From: Chitinophaga polysaccharea
GTDB lineage: Bacteria > Bacteroidota > Bacteroidia > Chitinophagales > Chitinophagaceae
Length of the DNA: 64,000 nt
NCBI RefSeq assembly: GCF_902150045.1
Contig: NZ_CABFVU010000001.1
Coordinates: forward strand, 2,418,001-2,482,000
Direction: 5' to 3'
How positions within the stretch are numbered: position 1 is the stretch's first letter; each line of letters opens with the position of its first letter. A program made the position numbers and the translations under genes. The notes beneath the pieces are model-generated. The model saw only the letters and a list, made by a program, of their open reading frames with translations. It made no database searches and had not been told where the DNA came from. Shown here piece after piece: positions 54,191-62,873 of the stretch.

Positions 54191-54886
54191 TTAGTCCCAG
54201 GTCATCAGCTTGCCCCTGTCTTCTATTTTCAGGCAGGTAGCCAATGTTTTTTCATCATAGGCATAGCCGTACTGTTTCAGCACATCTGCCGGAACGCCGT
54301 CCCATTCGTTGGGTGTATTGCCCACATAGTTCAGGTCCTTGATGCCCATTTTGCTGGTGAAAAAGCCGGTAGCAGTAAGATTGCGCATCCTGTTGAAGAA
54401 GGCAACACCCTGGCTGTTTTCCGGGGCAGCTTTCGCCGGGTAGGCAATCAGGTCTACCACTTCAATGCGTTGTTCTGCGCTGCATTCGGCAAATGATTTA
54501 TTATACCGTTTCGCGCATTGCATATCCAGCCAGCGCAGCCCGCCCCGCATAGGCAGCTGGTGTTCAGGTATATCTTTTACAATAAACTCAATGAACTCCG
54601 GCACTTTGGCGTCTGAGGCGCTGCCGGAATGTTCATCTGCCGGGATAATGATATCTGCCAGGATGGTGATGGTTTTCATTTCGGCGTCTGTAAAGAACTT
54701 TTGGTCCATCAACGCTTTATCCCGCAGCACTTCTTCCGGAGTACGGCCATAGCCGGGCGTTTTCACATTGGGATGATCATTTTTATCCGCTGTTGTTTTG
54801 TTATCGCCACAACTGGTGGCAGATAAAATGGTACCAACTGATAACGTTCCCAGTGCCAGTGCTTTGAGTGATTCTCTTCTATCCAT
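54191..54886 (-). CDS. Gluconate 2-dehydrogenase subunit 3 family protein
   Basis: 231 residues. It starts MDRRESLKALALGTLSVGTIL, a Tat-like signal that also has a lipobox-like SATSCGD Cys near residue 26. The body is the DUF1348-like helical small subunit of periplasmic FAD dehydrogenases: block ITILADIIIPADEHSGSASDAKVPEFIEF is typical. In the family the small subunit guides the folded FAD subunit through the Tat system. It lies directly downstream of the GMC gene (16 bases) and before the Gfo/Idh/MocA gene. Confidence 0.88.
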   Translation of the reverse strand: MDRRESLKALALGTLSVGTILSATSCGDNKTTADKNDHPNVKTPGYGRTPEEVLRDKALMDQKFFTDAEMKTITILADIIIPADEHSGSASDAKVPEFIEFIVKDIPEHQLPMRGGLRWLDMQCAKRYNKSFAECSAEQRIEVVDLIAYPAKAAPENSQGVAFFNRMRNLTATGFFTSKMGIKDLNYVGNTPNEWDGVPADVLKQYGYAYDEKTLATCLKIEDRGKLMTWD

Positions 54887-54902
54887 GAAAAAAATTAAAA
54901 GA

Positions 54903-56642
54903 TTAGAGATTCTGTTTTTTCAATTGATCCACGATATATTCGGATGCCCGCATAGACAGCGCAAGGATGGTCCAGGTAGGATTTTTATCTGCCTGTGATA
55001 CAAATGCGCCCCCATCTACAACGAAAAGATTCTTCACTTCGTGTGCCTGGTTGAATTTGTTCAGTACAGATTTCCTGGGATCGTCGCCCATACGGGTGGT
55101 ACCTACTTCGTGAATGATGCGGCCCGGGTTTTCCAGCCCGTATTTGGTATCGGCTCCGGGTTTGGTGCCGAAGGCTATGCCGCCCATTTCATGAATGATT
55201 TCTTCAAAGGTATCCTGCATATGTTTGGCCTGGTTGATTTCGTGATCGCTCCAGGTGTAGTTGAAACGCAGTACAGGAATTCCGAATTTATCTACCACGT
55301 TCGGATCTATCTCACAGTAGTTATCTTCCCGGGCAATGCATTCACCCCTGCCGGCAAAGCCGATCTGGGAGCCATAAAAGCGGCGGTAGTCATCTTTCAG
55401 AGAAGCGCCGTAGCCGCCGGCTTCTTTGGTTTGGCCATCGCGGCCGGGTACCCTGCCATTCATGTTTTCCATGCCAAAGCCGAAACCATAGCCAGGCATA
55501 TGCATACCTCCGCCAAATTCAATATGGTAGCCGCGTGCGAAGTTCAGTTTTTTGTTATCGCCCCACCAGGGAACATACATATGCATGCCGCCTACACCAT
55601 CTTCATTATACCGCTTACGGTCCATCAGCTGGGGGAGGAAACCACCCCTTGAAGAACCGGTAGAATCGTGCAGGTATTTACCTACTACGCCACTGGAGTT
55701 GGCCAGTCCGTTCGGGTGTTTGGCTGATTTTGAGTTCAGCAGCAAACGCGCCGATTCGCAGGCGCTGGCGGCCAGCACTACCACACGGGCGTTAACGGAA
55801 TATTCCTGGAGGTCTGTTTTATCTACATAAGTCACACCGGTAGCTTTCCCGCTGTTGTCTGTAAGCACTTCCCGTACCATAGCGTTGGTATACAGGTCCA
55901 CATGCCCGCTTTTCATAGCCGGTTTCACCAGCACGGAAGAGGCGGAGAAGTCGCCGTATACGGTACACCCGCGGTTGCATTGGCTACAGAAAAAACAAGG
56001 GCTGCGGTCTTTGTTAACCGAGCGGGTTAATATCGACAGGCGTGCCGGTATAACCGGAATGCCTAAACGATCCCCTGCCTTTTTCACCATCAGTTCGTGT
56101 AATCTGGGTTTGGGAGGAGGGAGGAAGAAGCCGTCCGGTTCGTTAGGTATGTTTTCTTTGGTGCCGAATACGCCGATCATTTTGTCGACCCGGTCGTAAA
56201 AAGGCGCTACCTCTTCATAGGTAAGCGGCCAGTCGTCGCCAAGGCCATCATAACTTTTGTGTTTGAAGTCGCGGGGGCCAAAACGCAGTGAAATGCGGCC
56301 CCAGTGGTTGGTCCGGCCTCCCAGCATGCGGGAGCGGAACCAATCGAATTCAGTTCCGTTTTTTTTCGTGTAAGGTTCACCGTTAAGTTCCCATCCGCCG
56401 TAAGACGCATCAAAGTCACCAAAAGGACGGGTGGTACTGGCTCCTCTTCTGGGTGATTCGTAAGGCCATTTCAGTTGTGTAGCCTGCTCCGGGTCGGCCG
56501 GGTCGTACTTGGGGCCCGCTTCCAGAAGGGCTACTTTCAGGCCTGCATCCGACAGGATTTTTGCAGCCATACCTCCTCCGGCGCCGGAACCGACAATACA
56601 AACGTCATAAACCTTCCCTTGTTTTTTGATTTCGAAAGCCAT
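54903..56642 (-). CDS. GMC family FAD-dependent sugar dehydrogenase, large subunit
   Basis: 579 residues. The FAD-binding motif VGSGAGGGMAAKILSDAGLKVALLEAG is near residue 15. No own signal peptide, so export would use the partner subunit's signal. C216, C219, C222 and C226 (CFFCSQCNRGC) form a tight Cys cluster that could hold an iron-sulfur centre, as seen in some bacterial glucose dehydrogenases. The C-terminal block HEVGTTRMGDD and the NPTWTILALSMR close the GMC fold, with the active-site His and Asn. Function may be gluconate, glucose or 3-keto-forming dehydrogenation. Confidence 0.9.
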   Translation of the reverse strand: MAFEIKKQGKVYDVCIVGSGAGGGMAAKILSDAGLKVALLEAGPKYDPADPEQATQLKWPYESPRRGASTTRPFGDFDASYGGWELNGEPYTKKNGTEFDWFRSRMLGGRTNHWGRISLRFGPRDFKHKSYDGLGDDWPLTYEEVAPFYDRVDKMIGVFGTKENIPNEPDGFFLPPPKPRLHELMVKKAGDRLGIPVIPARLSILTRSVNKDRSPCFFCSQCNRGCTVYGDFSASSVLVKPAMKSGHVDLYTNAMVREVLTDNSGKATGVTYVDKTDLQEYSVNARVVVLAASACESARLLLNSKSAKHPNGLANSSGVVGKYLHDSTGSSRGGFLPQLMDRKRYNEDGVGGMHMYVPWWGDNKKLNFARGYHIEFGGGMHMPGYGFGFGMENMNGRVPGRDGQTKEAGGYGASLKDDYRRFYGSQIGFAGRGECIAREDNYCEIDPNVVDKFGIPVLRFNYTWSDHEINQAKHMQDTFEEIIHEMGGIAFGTKPGADTKYGLENPGRIIHEVGTTRMGDDPRKSVLNKFNQAHEVKNLFVVDGGAFVSQADKNPTWTILALSMRASEYIVDQLKKQNL

Positions 56643-56723
56643 TTGCGTGGATATTTTAGACTTTTTAGAAGAACACCGGTTTTAAATCTATAAATTAAAT
56701 GCGGAAAAAGAACGGTTTTTTTT

Positions 56724-58187
56724 ATGAGTGATCGTACAGCATATATTATTGGTGTAGATATCGGCACCAGCAGTACAAAATCGATTGTGCAAGGAATCGA
56801 CGGCGAAATACAAACGGTGTTTCAACAGGCATATGTAACCAGCCATCCGCAGCCTGGGTACAGCGAGCAAACGCCACGGGTGATCCTGGAGGCAGTGATG
56901 GCCGGTATCAGGGAGGCAGTGGCCAGGATGGGAGCGGCGCCGGCGGCGGTTTCCTTCAGCAGCGCTATGCATAGTATAATGGCCGTGGGCGCGGGCGGAG
57001 AGGAGCTTACGCCGCTGATCATCTGGGCTGATAACCGCAGCGAGCCTAATGCCCTGGCATTGCGGGATACGCCGGCAGGCAGGCTTATTTACCGGCAAAC
57101 CGGCACCCCGGTGCATGCCATGTCGCCCCTGTGCAAAATAATGTGGCTGCGGGAGCAGCAGCCGGCTGTTTTTGAAGCCGCAGCCATGTTCCCAGGCATT
57201 AAGGAATATATCTTTCATCATTTCTTTGGCAGCTGGATAACGGATCATTCCATTGCCTCAGCAACGGGGCTGTTTGATATTCATACACTTAGCTGGAACA
57301 GTACCGCTTTAAATGTAGCTGGTATCACTGCGGCGAAGCTGCCTCGACCAGTGCCGGCTAACCATATTGTTAAGGGGCTATTGCCGGCAGTAGCTGAAGC
57401 GCTGGAGATCCCGGCAGACACTCCCTTTATGATAGGCGGCAGCGACGGATGCCTGGCACAGCTGGGCAGCGGCGCACTGGACCCTGGACATGCCACGCTT
57501 ACCATTGGCACCAGCGGCGCAGTAAGGATGGCCGGAGCCCGGCCTCTTACAGATGCTGCCGGCCGGCTTTTCACTTACCTGCTTACAGATGATATTTATA
57601 TTACCGGCGGGGCCTCCAACAACGGGGGCGTGGTATTGCAATGGCTGGTGAGGGATTTCCTGCAGCAGCCGCTGAGCGCACTCAATGGTCTTGTGGAAAC
57701 CGCGCTGGTAACGGATCCGGGTAAATTGCTTTGTTTGCCTTATCTGTTGGGTGAAAGGGCGCCGGTATGGAATAGCCATGCGAGCGCGGCCTTTATCGGC
57801 ATCCAACCCCAGCATACACCGGCGCATTTTACCCGGGCAGTGCTGGAAGGGGTTTGTTTTGCGCTCCTGAGCATTAAAGAGGCGCTTGCAGAAACCGCCG
57901 GGCCGGTGCGGAAGATCTCCGTCAGCGGCGGCTTTACCAATTCGCCGGGCTGGATCCGGTTGCTGGCCGACATCTTTGGCCAGGAAATGCACCTGCAACA
58001 GGAAAGCGACGCTTCTGCATTAGGCGCCATCATGCTGGCGGCAAGGGAGCTGGGATGGCCGGAGCAGCGGAAACAGCCTGCACAAACGGTTTTTACCCCG
58101 GATGCATCCAGGTTTGAAGGATACAGACGGAAGTACGAGCGGTTTTTGAAGCTATACCGGCAGATAGAGGAGAGCCTCCAGGAATAA
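56724..58187 (+). CDS. Gluconokinase (FGGY family carbohydrate kinase)
   Basis: 487 residues, standard for the FGGY family. The N-terminal ATPase motif GVDIGTSSTKSIVQGIDG, the mid-region IIWADNRSE and the C-terminal GGFTNSPGWIRLLADIFGQEM are present. The closest fit by length and motifs is the GntK-type FGGY gluconokinase, which makes 6-phosphogluconate; xylulokinases are similar. It is divergent from the GMC gene by 81 bp, which supports a gluconate-type substrate. Followed by a strong terminator at 58452. Confidence 0.85.
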   Translation: MSDRTAYIIGVDIGTSSTKSIVQGIDGEIQTVFQQAYVTSHPQPGYSEQTPRVILEAVMAGIREAVARMGAAPAAVSFSSAMHSIMAVGAGGEELTPLIIWADNRSEPNALALRDTPAGRLIYRQTGTPVHAMSPLCKIMWLREQQPAVFEAAAMFPGIKEYIFHHFFGSWITDHSIASATGLFDIHTLSWNSTALNVAGITAAKLPRPVPANHIVKGLLPAVAEALEIPADTPFMIGGSDGCLAQLGSGALDPGHATLTIGTSGAVRMAGARPLTDAAGRLFTYLLTDDIYITGGASNNGGVVLQWLVRDFLQQPLSALNGLVETALVTDPGKLLCLPYLLGERAPVWNSHASAAFIGIQPQHTPAHFTRAVLEGVCFALLSIKEALAETAGPVRKISVSGGFTNSPGWIRLLADIFGQEMHLQQESDASALGAIMLAARELGWPEQRKQPAQTVFTPDASRFEGYRRKYERFLKLYRQIEESLQE

Positions 58188-58451
58188 CGAAATGGAGTGT
58201 TTCATGGCCTGGCAGGAATGTGAGTTTCCATGAGGAATGTACCGTGGCTAAACCTCATAAAGGATCCTATAGCAGAAATCAGGCTTTTGGGGTGAGGCTG
58301 ATATGCAGTAAGGTAATCTAGGTCAGCGCTGGAGCCCCGCATAGCACTTACAGTGCAGCAGCGTATATGGAGGACATGAGGTGGACTTGATCTGAAGATG
58401 ATCTTTGCAGAGGGTTTGGGACTATTAAAGGAAAACGATACACCAGGAGAT
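58188..58451. other. Intergenic region with no supported gene
   Basis: About 260 bp between gluconokinase and its terminator, with no open frame of note, no promoter-like box and no repeat that I can support. It may be an unusually long 3' untranslated region. Confidence 0.4.
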
Positions 58452-58497
58452 CCGGGGAGACAAAGCAGGTTAATCTGCTTTGTCTCCCCGGGTTTTT
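58452..58497 (+). terminator. Strong terminator upstream of the mutL 3' end
   Basis: Perfect 17-bp stem (58452-58468 with 58475-58491), six-base loop, then GTTTTT on the plus strand. It is about 265 bases after gluconokinase and 13 bases before the convergent mutL stop codon. Confidence 0.75.
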
Positions 58498-58509
58498 AAT
58501 ATCTGGTCA

Positions 58510-60405
58510 TCAGTTCCCGCGTTCAAACATGCGTGCGAGATCTGTGAGTTTGAATGATATAAAGGTGAACTTGCCGCCTGGCGCCACGTTTGGCATGCTG
58601 CAGGCAAACAGCTCATCGATGATGTTCTGCATTTCACGGGCGGCCAGTATTTTGCCGGCTGGGATGGCATTATTACGGGCCATTGCACGGATCAGCTGCT
58701 CGCGGGTATTCACTTTCAGCTCATGGCTGAAGTTCTTGAATTGTTCTAGCAAGTTCTGGATGGTGGCATGATCGTTACCATTCTGAATATCGGCGGGAGT
58801 ACCGCGAACAATGAAGGTATTGTTGCCAAAGGGCTCCAGGTCGTAGCCCAGTGTCTGGAGGTCGCCAAGCATTTCACTGATCAGGGCTGCATCTGCCGGG
58901 GGCAGTTGCAGGGTTTGCGGAAAAAGGCTTTGCTGGGTGGCCATGGGGGTTTCCTGTAAGGCACGCTGGTAGCGTTCATAAAGGATCCTTTCATGGGCGG
59001 CCTGCTGATCTATCAATATAAATCCCGATTTTATCTGCGACAGGATATATTGCTGATGCACCTGTACCGGCACTTTCTGATCGTTGGCGGTATCCTGCCA
59101 GCGTTCATCGATAACGGAAGCGGTGGCATGCGGCTGGCTTTCGTAAGTTACCGCCGGCCTTGTTTCGGGCTCCGGGGCAATGGTATAAGTGCTTTGGGTA
59201 TAATTGTCGTTGTTGGTTTCGTACAGATCTTTCCAGTGCTTCAGGTTGCTGCTGTTGCTGCTTTTATCGATCATGTGTGCCTGGTTAGCCTGCGTAAAAG
59301 ATTTATACAGGGGACTTTGGGTCGATTCATTCTGCTGCTGAACAGTGAAGGGCTTGCTTACTGCATCCAGGGCCTGGATATTCGGATCGAGATCGAAATC
59401 CAGTGTAGCAGTGATGCTGAACTGGGCCAGGGAGTGTTTTACTGCCGACTGCACAAAGGCGTACATGAGCTTTTCATCATCGAACTTGATTTCCTGTTTG
59501 GTAGGATGTACGTTGATGTCTACATGTTCGGGATTTACGTCAATAAACAGTACATAGAGCGGGAAACTGTCTGCCGGGATGATATCCGCAAAAGCGTTCA
59601 TCACCGCGTGGTTCAGGTACGAGCTCTTGATAAACCGGTTATTGACGAAGAAGAACTGGTCCCCCCTGGTTTTCTTGGCGGTTTCGGGTTTTCCTACAAA
59701 TCCGTACACATTCATGTAGTCAGTAGTTTCCTTTACGCTTACCAGTCGGGCATTATAATGTTGTCCCAGGATGGCAACGATGCGTTGTTTAAGCGATCCT
59801 TTGTCAAGATGGAACAACTGTTGATTATTACTTGTCAGCGAGAACTGCAGTTGAGGGAACGACATGGCCACACGGATGAACTCGTCTACAATATGCCTCA
59901 TTTCTGCCGCGTTACTTTTCAGAAAATTCCTGCGGGCGGGCACATTGAAGAAGAGGTTCTTCATGGCAATGCTGGTGCCTTCCGCGGTTTGACAGGGCTC
60001 TTGTTTTTTAACAAAGCTGTTGTCAATTTCCACGTAGGTACCTACTTCAGCGCCTTTTTTGCGGGTTTTCAGCTCTACCTGTGAAACTGCTGCAATGGAG
60101 GCGAGGGCTTCGCCCCTGAAACCCATGGTGGTGATCTGGAAGAGATCTTCTATGGATTGTATTTTGGAGGTGGCATGGCGTTCAAAGCACATCCGGGCAT
60201 CTGTTTCGCTCATACCGCCGCCGTTATCGATTACCTGCACTAACTCTTTGCCCGCATCTTTAATGATCAGTTGAATATCGGTTGCACCTGCATCCACTGC
60301 ATTTTCCAATAATTCTTTTACCGCTGATGCCGGTCTTTGGATCACTTCCCCCGCAGCTATCTGGTTCGCTATATTGTCTGGTAATAAATTGATGATATCC
60401 GCCAC
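58510..60405 (-). CDS. mutL: DNA mismatch repair protein MutL
   Basis: 631 residues. The GHKL ATPase blocks are in order: ELLENAVDAGA, VIDNGGGM and TTMGFRGEALASI, then PARRNFLKS. The C-terminal dimerisation domain contains DQQAAHERILYE at about 466, in place of the DQHA(x)2E(x)4E endonuclease motif, with Gln for His. The usual C-terminal CPHGRP metal motif is replaced by a PGGKF-type sequence. MutL links MutS to downstream repair. Convergent with gluconokinase. Confidence 0.95.
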   Translation of the reverse strand: MADIINLLPDNIANQIAAGEVIQRPASAVKELLENAVDAGATDIQLIIKDAGKELVQVIDNGGGMSETDARMCFERHATSKIQSIEDLFQITTMGFRGEALASIAAVSQVELKTRKKGAEVGTYVEIDNSFVKKQEPCQTAEGTSIAMKNLFFNVPARRNFLKSNAAEMRHIVDEFIRVAMSFPQLQFSLTSNNQQLFHLDKGSLKQRIVAILGQHYNARLVSVKETTDYMNVYGFVGKPETAKKTRGDQFFFVNNRFIKSSYLNHAVMNAFADIIPADSFPLYVLFIDVNPEHVDINVHPTKQEIKFDDEKLMYAFVQSAVKHSLAQFSITATLDFDLDPNIQALDAVSKPFTVQQQNESTQSPLYKSFTQANQAHMIDKSSNSSNLKHWKDLYETNNDNYTQSTYTIAPEPETRPAVTYESQPHATASVIDERWQDTANDQKVPVQVHQQYILSQIKSGFILIDQQAAHERILYERYQRALQETPMATQQSLFPQTLQLPPADAALISEMLGDLQTLGYDLEPFGNNTFIVRGTPADIQNGNDHATIQNLLEQFKNFSHELKVNTREQLIRAMARNNAIPAGKILAAREMQNIIDELFACSMPNVAPGGKFTFISFKLTDLARMFERGN

Positions 60406-60729
60406 TTACTAGCCTTTTGCCGTAAAGTTAACAATTTATATGCAGTTGCTCATCGGTGATTATCAGACAGTTTTAAACAAAAAATTAACTGTTTTGTTAA
60501 TTAGCCCCTTGATTTGCAGGAAATAACAATCCATTATGCTTGTTCATACGTAATTTATGGTAGAGGAAAAAAGAATCCGGCCGGCGACCCAACGATCACA
60601 ATGATGGTGTTAATGAGAAGTTAACGAATCAAAACTTTACATATGTACCTATTGAATCTAATAATTTTGAATATCTCTATCAGGGGCACCAACTGTACAT
60701 ACCCATAAATCGGTGAAAAAAAGAAATCA
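60406..60729. other. Divergent mutL-msrB intergenic region
   Basis: 324 bp. A TAATTTTG box at 60662-60669 resembles a -7 element for msrB, but no proper -33 element is seen at the right distance. On the mutL side TAACTTTA (minus strand, 60423-60430) is a weak candidate. No coding frame. Confidence 0.35.
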
Positions 60730-61224
60730 ATGGAAGATGGAAAAAAGAAGGGAGACATTTACTCCCATACAAATGCCAACAAAGTAAATCTGCCAGATGA
60801 AGAGTGGAAGAAAATATTGCCAACGGATGTGTACCATATCGCCAGGGAAAAAGGAACAGAATGGGCCTTTACCGGAAAATACTGGAACAATAAGGAAAAC
60901 GGTACCTACTACTGCGCTGCCTGCGGGAACCCGTTATTTGTTTCCGACACTAAGTTTGACAGCAGTTGTGGCTGGCCAAGTTTTTTTCAGCCACTTACCA
61001 AGTCCAGCGTAATTTATTCTCCCGACAACAGTCATGGGATGCATAGGACAGAAGTATTATGCGGGCGCTGCAAATCGCACCTGGGACACGTGTTTGACGA
61101 CGGCCCTCCGCCCACAGGACTTCGCTACTGTATTAATTCCGTGATCCTGGATTTTGAGAAAGCAAAGGAAGCAGACCAACATTATCAGCAAGACAATAAC
61201 CCCAGCGATAAAGAACTGGAGTAA
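60730..61224 (+). CDS. msrB: Peptide-methionine (R)-S-oxide reductase MsrB
   Basis: 164 residues. Zinc is bound by C62-x-x-C65 (CAAC) and C111-x-x-C114 (CGRC), and the catalytic Cys is C134 in RYCINS. The CGWPSFF block confirms the family. It reduces methionine-R-sulfoxide in oxidised proteins, cytoplasmic as there is no signal peptide. No MsrA domain is fused. Confidence 0.96.
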   Translation: MEDGKKKGDIYSHTNANKVNLPDEEWKKILPTDVYHIAREKGTEWAFTGKYWNNKENGTYYCAACGNPLFVSDTKFDSSCGWPSFFQPLTKSSVIYSPDNSHGMHRTEVLCGRCKSHLGHVFDDGPPPTGLRYCINSVILDFEKAKEADQHYQQDNNPSDKELE

Positions 61225-61308
61225 CCATATCTTCTGCCTGATAGCCAACGAGATCTGCCGGGTGACAATAAAAAGCTGTATTTTTATTATCATCAACCCC
61301 CGACAGTC

Positions 61309-62325
61309 ATGAAAGTACTTAAAACACTCGCCTGGATCATAGGAATCATCCTGTTCATTGCAATTGTGTTGATCTTTTTTGCGCCCACTACTATGCATGT
61401 GGAGCGTTCGGTGGAAATTAATGCCCCCGCAACAATTGTATGGAATGACATTGTGAAATTCGAAAAATTTAACGGGTGGAATACCTGGAAACAGATGGAC
61501 TCCACCGCCAGGTTCACAATTACCGGCGAAGATGGTTCTATTGGCGCTGTTGATTCCTGGAAAGGCAGTAAGGTGGGGGAAGGAAAGCTGCAGCACCTGG
61601 CGATGGACCCTTATAAGTCGGTTACCCAGAAGCTTACTTTCATTACGCCGTTTGCTTCTGAGTCGGATGTATTTTTCCGGTTGTCGGAAGCTGCGGGAAA
61701 AACGAAGGTCACCTGGGGATTTGACACCCATTACGACCGGCCGCAGAATGTGATGACCCTTTTTATGAAAGGTGCGCTGGAAAAGGATTTCGACCAGGGG
61801 CTTAACAACCTGAAAAGTATGGCGGAAGCGGAAGTAAGAGGCCCGAATGCCCCTAATGGCATTGATGTTACTGTAAAAGAGATGAATTTCCCGGCAACAA
61901 CGTATGCGGCTGTACGAAAAACCATCCCGATGAACAGGATCACCGACTATTACCGCGCCAACCTGAGAACCATTTATAATGCAGCTACTGCGGCCAATTT
62001 ACAGCCAGGCGTGCCTTGCGGCATTTTTTTCAGCTGGGACAGGAAACTGCAGACCACAGATATGGCGGCCGCCATCCCGGTACCGGAAGGCAGCAGACCT
62101 GCCCCCGGGTACGAAATCATTACCCTGCCTGCCGCACAGGCTGCCTATGCGGACTATATAGGACCTTACAGTAAAATAGCCAACGCACATGTGGCCATCA
62201 AAAATTTCATTACTGATAAAGGGAGAACCATTGTTCCGCCCACTATAGAGATGTATGTGACTGATCCGGGCAAAGAAAAGGACAGTAGCAAATGGCTCAC
62301 GAAGGTCATCTACTTTATGAAGTAA
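61309..62325 (+). CDS. SRPBCC domain plus GyrI-like domain protein
   Basis: 338 residues. An N-terminal membrane segment (LAWIIGIILFIAIVLIFF) precedes a SRPBCC polyketide-cyclase-like domain (VERSVEINAPATIVWNDIVKFEKFNGW) and a C-terminal GyrI-like small-molecule-binding domain (PATTYAAVRKTIPMNRIT, YADYIGPYSK). Both folds bind hydrophobic ligands; the composite is frequent in Bacteroidota and of unknown role. Membrane-anchored. Confidence 0.85.
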   Translation: MKVLKTLAWIIGIILFIAIVLIFFAPTTMHVERSVEINAPATIVWNDIVKFEKFNGWNTWKQMDSTARFTITGEDGSIGAVDSWKGSKVGEGKLQHLAMDPYKSVTQKLTFITPFASESDVFFRLSEAAGKTKVTWGFDTHYDRPQNVMTLFMKGALEKDFDQGLNNLKSMAEAEVRGPNAPNGIDVTVKEMNFPATTYAAVRKTIPMNRITDYYRANLRTIYNAATAANLQPGVPCGIFFSWDRKLQTTDMAAAIPVPEGSRPAPGYEIITLPAAQAAYADYIGPYSKIANAHVAIKNFITDKGRTIVPPTIEMYVTDPGKEKDSSKWLTKVIYFMK

Positions 62326-62381
62326 TCATCCGGAAGTAAAGAAGCAAAAACGGTTGGCACAGCATTACAAAGGGGGAAGTG

Positions 62382-62660
62382 TTATTTTCCCAATGTGTTG
62401 GCATAACTGGTTGGCTCAAATTCTATGATCTCGTAAAGGGCCAGCTGGTATTTTTCCAACGGATCTTCGCTCATGATCTCTTCTACCTCCTTGCGGCTGG
62501 CTGCATTACAGAGAATAACAGCTCCCGATCTGGGCTTTCGTCTACCTGATAAGATAAACTGACCACTGTCGTAGTGCTTTTGCAGGAAGGCGGTATGCGC
62601 CTCCATGTAATGTTCTACAGCCGCAACGGGCCGTATGTATTGTAGCATAATCAGGAACAT
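62382..62660 (-). CDS. YciI family protein
   Basis: 92 residues. The opening MFLIMLQYIRPVAAVEHYMEAH and the GQFILSGRRKPRSGAVIL block match the YCII-related family, a small ferredoxin-like fold with a conserved His (about 17-22) and Asp (near the EDP motif). Family members may be dehydrochlorinase-like or bind small molecules; no function is assigned. The Met at residue 5 is an alternative start. Confidence 0.85.
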   Translation of the reverse strand: MFLIMLQYIRPVAAVEHYMEAHTAFLQKHYDSGQFILSGRRKPRSGAVILCNAASRKEVEEIMSEDPLEKYQLALYEIIEFEPTSYANTLGK

Positions 62661-62771
62661 AACGGTTTTTCTATGGTATTTAGTAATAGTTTCATAGTTA
62701 GTAGCAAAGGTATAAACTTAATCAGTATTGAAATATTGTATGTACCAGGGAAAAATGAGACATATGCGCTA

Positions 62772-62779
62772 CAAAAATA
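62772..62779 (-). promoter_or_regulatory. Candidate -7 box for the YciI gene
   Basis: On the minus strand, TATTTTTG at 62772-62779 fits TAnnTTTG. It lies 112 bases upstream of the YciI start. The -33 site has TTC at the expected distance. Confidence 0.35.
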
Positions 62780-62783
62780 TACG

Positions 62784-62791
62784 TACTTTTG
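62784..62791 (+). promoter_or_regulatory. Candidate -7 box for the DUF4836 gene
   Basis: TACTTTTG fits TAnnTTTG and lies 83 bases upstream of the DUF4836 ATG. It is only four bases from the opposing minus-strand box, so the two would compete. Confidence 0.4.
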
Positions 62792-62873
62792 CACGAATGA
62801 AATACCACGATAGTGGGAATGTACCGCTTGAACAAGTGTTGCTCCGAATAATTTCTTAATTTTTAATGTTTTT

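Noticed and set aside
58993..60084. Open frame of 363 codons on the plus strand
   Set aside because: It is antisense to mutL, whose ATPase motifs are intact, and its translation is low in usual protein features.
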